In this document: positions 43,331 to 50,943 of the stretch, one piece after another | How positions within the stretch are numbered: position 1 is the stretch's first letter | How the letters are laid out: each line of letters begins with the position of its first letter | Source: Flectonema sp. DT1601 | Lineage: Eukaryota > Euglenozoa > Diplonemea > Diplonemida > Diplonemidae | NCBI GenBank assembly: GCA_964019425.1 | Contig: OZ025843.1 | Span: 62,001-126,000, forward strand | Reading direction: 5' to 3' | DNA: 64,000 nt | Position numbers and translations under genes: made by a program | The notes under the pieces: generated by a model | The model's database searches: none | What the model was told of the DNA's origin: nothing | The model's input: only the letters and a program-made list of their open reading frames with translations

Positions 43331-44262
43331 ACAAGCATCTCGCAATCGATGAAAGTATTATCGCTACCAGAGGAAGGCTTCCGCATGGCTTGAGAGTCTA
43401 CGAACCCAGAAAGCATAATGAAGCTGTACGTGCTTGCGAAGTCAACGACAGGCTACATATTGAATGTAATTTTCCACACTGCTAACAAGCACAGTCCTGC
43501 TTCATATGTTCATAGTCTTGTTAAACCTTATAAGAACAAAGGACATTGGGTGATGAGGTGTTTTTATTTTTTCTGCAAAGACTAGTTTTTCGACTTCAAA
43601 AAAAAGTATCAGTGCATAGGGTAACCCAGTTATTTATATTTTTTTTTATTTTTCCATTTTCACTTTTTTTTTTTTTTTAAACAAAGTTTTTTCTACTGAA
43701 GGTGTACACAGCATAAGTCACTAAGAAAGCGTGTAAATGCATGGGTTGAAATTAAAACTTTTATTATTTATTTTTTTGTATCTACAAACCCATTGTTCGG
43801 TAGAAAGAGAATTGTGGCAGCGTAAGTAACCTATTCCCTTATTAGGATTTCGTACTGGTTGCGCACAAACAAAATAAAAGTGTGAGTGAATAAGAAAGCA
43901 AAAAGTGAAGTTAGCAGATTCTTTTTTTTTACTTTCTACCCTTTAACCCATAACTACGTACCTTTACTAGAGGAACACCATTGTTATAATTTGCATAATA
44001 TTGGGACCCGGAGGGTGGTTTTTGTTAAGACCACAACCCCTCCATTAATTCATTTCATACTACTTAAAAGATGGTCGTTTGTTTTGAACAGTATTCTTTT
44101 TGTATTCAAAAGCAGTTTGACAGAAACAAAAACAGAAAAAAAGGCATGAAGAGAGAGGGATATTGAGAACTGTTTTGTCACCGTGGAAACAGCGACAACA
44201 TCACTACAGTACTCGCTGATACTTCGAATCTTACACTTACAACATGACATACATGATTTGAT
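43331..44262. other. Spacer and 3' flank of copy 11
   Basis: 43331-43690 is unassigned, with T and A runs. 43702-43924 duplicates 40161-40380. The remainder is the conserved array 3' flank. Confidence 0.5.
44010..44043 (-). other. Conserved 3'-flank hairpin, copy 11
   Basis: Same inverted repeat, 220 nt beyond the stop of copy 11. Confidence 0.55.
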
Positions 44263-45969
44263 TTACTTTATTGAAAGAACAAGCGGTTCAGGGAGTCCAC
44301 TATGTATAAGCTCACGAAGTACATCAAACTTGTCTCCGGTGGGGATTTCAGAAGCAAGACTTTTACTTAAGATGGCTACCGCAATACGGTTGAACTCATC
44401 CCACTTTCCAACATTCTCAAGTTCGTACATCCATTCTACTGGCTGCTCTTTGTTGTTAAGCAAGAGTTCATAAAGAATGTGAACCTTATTATTATGAAAT
44501 ATAGTCTGAAGGTGTACACGAGCCTCTGCTGTGTGCTTTACTTGTTGATACAAACCTTCTTCTGATAACATAGCAACTCCCAACTGACAACTCGCCCGTT
44601 CCACAGCACACACCAAAAGAGAGAGATCCCCAACTACACTAAATCGCATGATGTTCACACTTCCCAAGTCCCCACACACGAGTTCCCCAGATCCCATTCC
44701 AATATTTATTGATAGCGCAGCGCCTTTCGTAAACTGTTGATAGCGTTCCAGCAGAGTCCACGCCGTGCCATTTATCGCAGCAGCAGCCTTCACACAGGCA
44801 CCAGGATGCCCTCTTTGAGATCCGGAAGCTCCGAAATTCGCAAAAACGCGATCGCCGAGGAACAAGTCGAGTGTTCCTCTGTTTCGAATGATGACGTCAG
44901 AAGTTGAAGAGATCACATCCGATATGAGTGAGGAGAATGATTGAACTGAACAGTTGAGAACAGACAGAGAATTCCGAACATTAGCAATCAGTAATGAAGC
45001 ATGCATACTCTCGAATGAACGACTAATATTTACAACACTCCTCGCAGATACCGATGAGGCTGTTAGTGAAGCTGATCCAGAACTACTGGAATGTGATGAC
45101 CGACTATCAGAAATCACACTACCATCTTCAAAAGGAAAACATGACTGAGGCAAGTACGGTTTGTAAGTTCTCAGGTTGCATAATATCTTATCAAATGCTC
45201 CCTTCAGTTGTGTCGGAATCTCCACCTCTTCAAGCAACTGTGACGCACTCTCCAAGTCAAACCTTGACAGTGACACTGCAATGTAATTAGCTGCTTCTAT
45301 AGAGGCTAGTATGCGTTTCTTTTCTGCTATTGCTGACGAGGCAAAGCCGCGAGTACATAGAAAAGCAACTATGAAAATGATCACTAAAGCACTAAAACGA
45401 ATCACTCCTTGTAGAATGGATTCCCTGCAAGGGAGATTGTCGCACTCGCACCTGGTTCTGCGGAACTCTTGAGAGTATTCTCCCCATTCAAAATCGTATA
45501 AACCGAATCTGAAGACGTCTTCACCTTGTATAAAGAGTATTAAAGAAATAACGAAGGCAATTACACCAAATGTCATTTTGTTTGGCGTCTGACATGCAAG
45601 CAATGTGTCTATCATTATCAAAAACGATGGCCAGTATCTGAAAGTTTTCATCGCAGAGCCTTCGATTTCCAACAACGCTATTCCAATACATATCCACGTG
45701 CAGTGTGCTCCGATGAGTAAGTTTGTAGCTTGACGTCGTAACCATAAAAGATTTAGTAATACAGTAATTTGGCCAAAAAGAAAGAATATACTTGCAACAA
45801 AGAGCAGTATTCTCTTCTCGTATGAATAAAACAGGGTGGATGTACTCATCGGAAGTGATATCGCCGATGTAACGACAAGAATCTTCTTTCGAGTGATATC
45901 TATTTCCGTATCGCTCTCCTTGATGACTCTATTATGACACAAAGAGAACAAACAATTCAGAGATTGCAT
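44263..45969 (-). CDS. Six-helix degenerate-cyclase protein, array copy 11 (mosaic)
   Basis: 568 residues and the clearest mosaic. The membrane half matches copy 10, the linker is the SVSARSVV cassette of copies 3 and 6, the cyclase-like fold carries INGTAWTLLE as in copy 2, and the tail ends RELIHSG as in copy 8. Helix 6 reads FIVAFLCTRGFA, with Ala replacing an Asp found in all other intact copies. It is the first copy of the array in the direction of transcription. Confidence 0.78.
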   Translation of the reverse strand: MQSLNCLFSLCHNRVIKESDTEIDITRKKILVVTSAISLPMSTSTLFYSYEKRILLFVASIFFLFGQITVLLNLLWLRRQATNLLIGAHCTWICIGIALLEIEGSAMKTFRYWPSFLIMIDTLLACQTPNKMTFGVIAFVISLILFIQGEDVFRFGLYDFEWGEYSQEFRRTRCECDNLPCRESILQGVIRFSALVIIFIVAFLCTRGFASSAIAEKKRILASIEAANYIAVSLSRFDLESASQLLEEVEIPTQLKGAFDKILCNLRTYKPYLPQSCFPFEDGSVISDSRSSHSSSSGSASLTASSVSARSVVNISRSFESMHASLLIANVRNSLSVLNCSVQSFSSLISDVISSTSDVIIRNRGTLDLFLGDRVFANFGASGSQRGHPGACVKAAAAINGTAWTLLERYQQFTKGAALSINIGMGSGELVCGDLGSVNIMRFSVVGDLSLLVCAVERASCQLGVAMLSEEGLYQQVKHTAEARVHLQTIFHNNKVHILYELLLNNKEQPVEWMYELENVGKWDEFNRIAVAILSKSLASEIPTGDKFDVLRELIHSGLPEPLVLSIK

Positions 45970-46739
45970 TGTATTCACTGGATGAGGGGGTGAAACTTTG
46001 ACAAATGTAAAAACAGTAACAACTTTAGAGTAACAACTTTAGATATTAAAGAAAACAAAATTAATATCAAGTACTTGACTGAAAAATATTTGTAGTTATT
46101 AATCAAAGAAAATTACCTTTAGAAAAAAGAGAAAATAAAATGAAAAAATATAAAGAGATAACTATATTTTTTGTCTTATTGACCAGAAAACGTTGTCGAA
46201 TCTGGTAATTCGGGGACCACGTACTAACAGATCGAGTGTCCCATGCCCTGTAGTCCGTTACAACTTACACTTAAAAGAAGTTAAAAGAAAAAAACAGTTC
46301 TTATTCTAGCTAGTTCGTAGCACACTACTAGCGGCGCACTCTTTTGTTATAAAAACAAAAAGTGGGGAGGATGATCTAAAGTTCATTTACGGGAGCGAGG
46401 TACATTGAGCACTTCTTTTGATGTGAAGTTAGGTAATCTTGTCATGCCGCAACCATTGCAGCGTTGTCTTTTTTTCACACATTTATCTTTAGCAAGATTG
46501 TTTGCAGAGTTTAGACAAGGTTCATTATCTGTACCGATTGATCTTAACCTTTTCTCTGAAATTGCTCTTTTACCTTGCTGTAAATTTTTAGTTATCTTAT
46601 CCTGCTGTTGTTCATCAGTCGATGAAGTAGGAAGTATCGAGTACTAGAGTCTTCTGTATCTTCAGTATCATCATCGTAGTCATTTTCCTCAGACACATGG
46701 CTTTTACCTCTCTTAGTAACTCTACCAGTTGGTTTAGAT
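45970..46739. other. Spacer with repeat copies and a possible decayed coding stretch
   Basis: 45985-46080 repeats the GGGTGAAACTTTGACAAATG block. 46171-46433 is the second copy of the repeat at 14371. At 46440-46735 the minus strand has short open pieces rich in Asp/Glu (YDDDTEDTEDSS) and a Cys pair (RCNGCGMTRLP) in different frames. This may be an old transposase tail, but I cannot assign it. Confidence 0.45.
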
Positions 46740-46823
46740 CACTAGATGAGGGGGGAAAAGGTGATTATTTCTACTACTACAAAACTGTTATTATTATAAT
46801 CATTATTTGGTACAGTTAAGAGC
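46740..46823 (-). other. Orphan upstream flank of an array gene
   Basis: 84 bp match the upstream region of copy 10 (42430-42513), including the CCTTTTCCCCCCTCATCTAG acceptor, but no gene follows. It marks a deleted or never-completed array copy. Confidence 0.65.
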
Positions 46824-46986
46824 AGCCGAATTGATCGTGTTGGGAGTGGGGACGATCTCGCAAAAAATTAAGAAATCCCAGCAAGAATGGCTGGGAAAGT
46901 TGGAATAAGAATTCTTAGGCGGATAAAGAGCATCTTCGGGACCTATTTCTCCGTAAGGAAAACGTAGTCAGCCGAGAAATTAAGGT
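46824..46986 (-). repeat. 163-bp segment, orientation 2
   Basis: Reverse complement of 42514-42676, almost identical and exactly the same length. It is joined to the same left flank (CAGTTAAGAGC). The right flanks of the two copies are unrelated. Confidence 0.75.
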
Positions 46987-47340
46987 GCCAAGTAATTCTA
47001 CTTCAGTGTTCCCGCAGGAGGGAAAGTACGAGTGAATTCATCAAGTCCCTTAAGATTCCTGGAACGAGGTGAATTATGTCATAGTTTTTATATTTAATAA
47101 TTCCATAAATAAGAATTAGGACTGTACATTTCATAACGAGAACCGCAGCTGATTTCTGCCTTCTCCAACCAGCTCGCTTTCGCAGGCATTTGCCGCTGTT
47201 AGAGGCAAGCGGTTGATTACTATTGTACTCAGTCATGCATGTACACCGAAAAGGCCGAAGCTGCCCCCGTCTGGAGTTAGAGATGTAGCCATTATCAGAG
47301 TATGAATTTTTTCACACTCTGCACAATTTTTTGAAAAAAC
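46987..47340. other. Unassigned spacer
   Basis: No gene or clear repeat seen, apart from a weak match of 47000-47080 to 11680-11760. Confidence 0.4.
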
Positions 47341-47349
47341 GGGATCCTT

Positions 47350-48060
47350 TTGAACCCCGGAAGACGTCGGTAAGCAAGGTGGAGCTGGGTTTGATAAAGA
47401 AAGAGCAGCGGGCAAAAGAGCACAAACGTCTCGCTGCTATGAGAAGTGGTCAAGGGAGGAGTTGCTTAACATTGGTGAGATGGTGAACTCTGCCAACAAT
47501 GTGTCAAAGGCGATTGCATACTTAACACAGACCATAAGAAAAGATCAAAGTGCAGGCAGGGCAATGAAGCTCTTTGTTGAGGAACAAAAGAGGAAGACGA
47601 AGGGAGAACTACTAGAAGGCCAGGTGAAATCTGGGAGACCAACCATCTTAACCACTGATGAGGAAGCGGGTGCTCGATTTAATTGAGAATATCCGTGCCT
47701 ATGGTGACTGTGTATTTACTTCTCTGGTCAAGCACAGGTGATACGCCGGAACGCGTGGATTCCGGTTCCCTACAAGCAACATGGGCCTATAAGTTACTGG
47801 AATGGAAGGGTTGGAACCACTGCGAAAGTAGCTCCTGAAGCAGAACTCCTATCAGCTCGGTCAAGGTTTCTGGAGCAATAGTCCCATACTTTATTAAAAA
47901 ACACTCCAATCGGATCACCCTGGCCTCGCAGTATATGACCAGTTTAGGGGGCAGATAACTGAGGAAGTCCTTCGTCGATTTGAAGAAGCAAATATCACGG
48001 TTATACTGGTGCAAGGCGGATGGACTTCTCATCTCCAGCCGCTGGATCTAACTGTCATGG
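47350..48060 (+). pseudogene. Decayed pogo/Tigger-like DDE transposase
   Basis: The only plus-strand coding relic. Around 47395-47686 one frame reads KRAQTSRCYEKWSREELLNI.., then NNVSKAIAYLTQTIRKD and GRPTILTTDEEAG, like the helix-turn-helix region of pogo-type transposases. At 47935-48055 another frame reads YDQFRGQITEEVLRRFEEANIT, then VILVQGGWTSHLQPLDLTVM, matching the conserved DxFRGH..I..PGG.TS.LQPLDV block that carries the second catalytic Asp. Several stops and frame changes lie between, so it is dead. I could not find terminal inverted repeats. Confidence 0.8.
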
Positions 48061-48932
48061 CCAACTTCCTTTTTTTGGAATCCGAATTTTATCAAGTGTT
48101 TTCTGTGAATGTTTCTACTAAAAAAAACTTTAGATATGAGGTGGTGCAGAAACCCCCCCCCTAATTTTGACCAGGCTATTCTGTGGGCACCTAATACCCA
48201 ATCCGAGCTCACCACCCTATCCAAAAAACCCAAATCCGGTACTGGGGCATCCTCTAGCTGCTCACCAGTCTCAAAATTCCATTTTTTTTTTGACTGTTTC
48301 TGGTACTTTTGCATTGTATCTCTGTTGGTTGCCCTCAAAATACTTAAAAACCAGCTTAGCAGCTACATTGCAGAAATTTGTTTACACCCTGGGTACCTAT
48401 GAAGACTGGAATGATAGGAACAGGAGAATCATAGATCCCGTGAGAACTGCAGAGTACGATATCGGGTGGTGATTCTGAGTCACCCTTGCTGGCAGTGATG
48501 GGTTGAGCAATGTGAGCATGCTGCTCACAATAAGTACACCCTCAGGATTACTGGAGTTTTTCTAGAATCTATAGCTGCTTGAGGGCGCTGCTATAAGCTC
48601 TATGTTCCAGTGACTGGGGATAGCAGAAGTGATTAAGACTGGGATAGTAGTAGGAAAGGAATTGTGGAAGAACAGGGACAAGAAGGTGGAGTCAGTGGTT
48701 GCCTGTAAGTTGTAACACCTGACATGAAAAATCAGGTTCAAGATGAACTGGTAACCTCGAGTGGTACCATAATATAAAACTCCTCCAAGTATCAAAAAAA
48801 AGGAGAGAGGCAGTTACTGTTGCTGTTGAAAACATGATGACCTCGTATTAACTAGTCGATAATAACTCCCCTCTAAAAGACACTATCTCATACACACAGT
48901 ACTGTTCTCTAGCTGGAGTTGAGTTTCAGCAG
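48061..48932. other. Unassigned stretch with one repeat copy
   Basis: 48555-48670 matches 50490-50590 (AGAATCTATAGCTGCT, AAGCTCTATGTTC, GGGATAG.AGTAGGAAA.GAATTGTGGAAG). I see no intact gene. Confidence 0.45.
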
Positions 48933-49061
48933 TTACGACGCTGTATGAATGTGTGCAACTACCGTCTCATCGACAAGTATCTCTGAAAGAGCCTGTCCGG
49001 CATCTTCAGTATTCGCCACATGTATCTGTGATGTTAAAATAAAGATGGTGGATTCGGCCAT
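48933..49061 (-). CDS. Short ORF, possible CutA1-like N-terminal fragment
   Basis: From an ATG at 49061 the minus strand encodes 42 residues (MAESTIFILTSQIHVANTED.. to AHIHTAS). The pattern ILTxxxxxxEDAxxLxxxLVDExxVAHI recalls the first strand and helix of CutA1 proteins. The rest of a CutA1 domain is not visible downstream in any frame I checked. It is either a degraded gene piece or chance. Confidence 0.25.
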   Translation of the reverse strand: MAESTIFILTSQIHVANTEDAGQALSEILVDETVVAHIHTAS

Positions 49062-49138
49062 TTTTTGGAGATTTAGAGACTTTTTATACACCATGTTATT
49101 TATAGTTACAATATTAAGAATGCGAACTTTCAAATTAG

Positions 49139-49178
49139 AAAATTTCTTCTTCTTCTTCTTTTTTTTTTTTTTTTTCAT
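49139..49178. repeat. Pyrimidine tract (TTC)n/T(n)
   Basis: Four TTC units pass into about 20 T on the plus strand. It is simple sequence at the border of repeat copy E. Confidence 0.8.
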
Positions 49179-49179
49179 A

Positions 49180-49610
49180 TGAATCACACGAGTCAATTGC
49201 CGCCATAACAATAAGAAAATTAGAAACCCCGTAACAGGACTGGCTGCCTTTTCACCCAACTGTCCCAGGTATTAATATCGTAAAGTGCTTCTAAAAGATT
49301 AGTTCAGAAAGAAGTCAGCTACAACATAAGTTTGTTATGAATAATTGTTAATTCATTAATTTTAGATTAGAAGTGACAAGCTTGGGAAAATACATTGCTC
49401 TGCTGTTCCATTTAACACGGAAAACGTGTTTTCAGGCCTTTAGTTGAAAATATGAATTCGTTAGCAAGTCCAAAACTGATGACTGCAGTGGGTCCGGGTT
49501 AAGCCTCACTAGTAGAGGACCCAATCAGAGATTGGGTTTTATAGCTTCAGCTCGGTTGTCAACCAGTCACAGACACTAACAAGTTGAAAACAAAAAACAA
49601 AATAAATGAT
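49180..49610. repeat. Diverged hairpin repeat pieces, copy E
   Basis: 49185-49315 resembles the right part of copy B (GAAAATTAGAAACCCCGTAACAG, CCCAACTGTCCCA). 49468-49605 resembles the left part (AAACTGATGACTGCAGTGGGTCCGGGTTA, GGACCCAATCAGAGATTGGGTTTTATAGCTTCAG). The order is inverted relative to intact copies, so at least two insertions or a rearrangement is involved. Confidence 0.5.
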
Positions 49611-50640
49611 CAGAGTGTAAATATAGTCTGAGACTGCAATAATTTCATCAGCATCATTCGCTACGGTATCGACAATTCCATCGTCGAAGAATTGAAGAGT
49701 GGCACCGATACCGTAAGCTACTCCTGGAGCGTCTCCATGTTGACAGGTTATGTCTGACATGTTACCAGGGCTAGCTTTTACATGGGCGGGCATCGATCCA
49801 CCCATGAAATTACGGAAGAGATATATCCGTTACAGGCTACAATGTTTGTCGCTGAAATATTTCAACGAAGAGAATTTACTCTTTAGTTTGCAGAAACTTG
49901 GAGTAACATGAGGTGCTACAGGTGCTGAACTTACCACCTGTCCACGCTAGAGAAGACCTCCAGGCAGCAAGGTCCAATGCTAATCTGCCATCTGCATCCA
50001 AGGATTGGTCTTCTGTCTATCTTGTACAGAACGAAGCACAACTTCGAGCCGAACTCAGAAAAACAAAAATTTGGTTTCATTTTCAGCTCCCTCAACTCAG
50101 AGATGGAAACCCTGGTTATGGATTGCTCAATGAACGGAATTACTAATAATTTTTGTGAGGCCTCATAACACACCCCATGTTTTCACAGGTACCACACGGT
50201 CTACACTTTTTGAGATTTTTCAAAGACTTGTTCTAAAATGCCGAAGGACAGTTTCTTTGGATAGCAACTCCCGTTTTGGGGGTATATGTTGCAGTTTTCA
50301 TAATTTGACTGCCCAAAAACTTTTAAATCCGAAAGTGCTCAAAATCTCTGATCCTATGGACAGAATGACAGAAGCAGGAAGATGAGACAAATTCCGTGAG
50401 AGAACCAACAGAGCACTATATAGGATGGTGATTCTGAGTCGATCTTGTTGGCAACAATAAGTACATACTTAGGATTAATCGTATTTTTTTAGAATCTATA
50501 GCTGCTACAAGCTCTATGTTCTCCTAGCTGAGAGATGACAGAAGTGAACACGATTGGGATAGAAGTAGGAAATGAATTGTGGAAGGATTGATACTGTGGC
50601 TTTTTTATCGTGTCATTTATTTTTTGACCTCTTCCAAAGT
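49611..50640. other. Unassigned stretch
   Basis: No gene supported. A minus-strand frame at 49620-49805 (..SPGNMSDITCQHGDAPGVAYG..) looks protein-like but has no recognisable family, acceptor or partner exon. The right end, from 50490, is the repeat shared with 48555. Confidence 0.35.
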
Positions 50641-50719
50641 TATACAAGTTAGGGAGGGAGGATGATACCACAAAAACCTAGCGACACCACGAGGAGGTGT
50701 GCGCAGTCGGCCTTGACCA
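50641..50719 (-). repeat. Element 5' end with HDV-ribozyme-like core, decayed
   Basis: Reading the minus strand from about 50719: TAGTGGTC..GCACACCTCCTCGTGGTGTCGCTAGG. ACC-TCCTCGT-GGT reproduces the P3/L3 arrangement of HDV ribozymes and GTCGCTA could pair (with wobbles) to the first seven bases. P2 and P4 are not evident. A relative at 54700-54760 (CTCGTGGTTTCGCGAGG) has lost the core. Both continue into CCCTCCCTAACTTGTAT. Confidence 0.35.
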
Positions 50720-50808
50720 CTATAAAATAACTTTCGTTTGATGTATTTTACGAATAAGTTGCAAATAGTTTCTGTCTCGATATCGGCGGAGAAAAAGAAA
50801 CAAAAAAA

Positions 50809-50943
50809 GGAAATGGCTTTAACTTAAACTAACACGGAAATTGGGGAACATAAAACTATTTTATTGTTTTCCTGTCCGAACAATATTTTCAGTACCTCAC
50901 AATATTTCAAACAAAAATACAAAAAATAAATAACAACCAAGAA
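50809..50943 (-). other. Conserved 3' flank of LRR genes
   Basis: This ~130-bp block is almost identical at 54762-54896, downstream of the second LRR gene. It presumably contains the 3' UTR. Confidence 0.65.

Noticed and set aside
9704-45969. Array proteins as G-protein-coupled receptors
   Set aside because: I count six helices, not seven, and the C-terminal half clearly has a class III cyclase-like fold.
50825-50850. Spliced-leader-like AACTAACACGG
   Set aside because: It is part of the duplicated LRR 3' flank and lacks a downstream donor and snRNA-like features.
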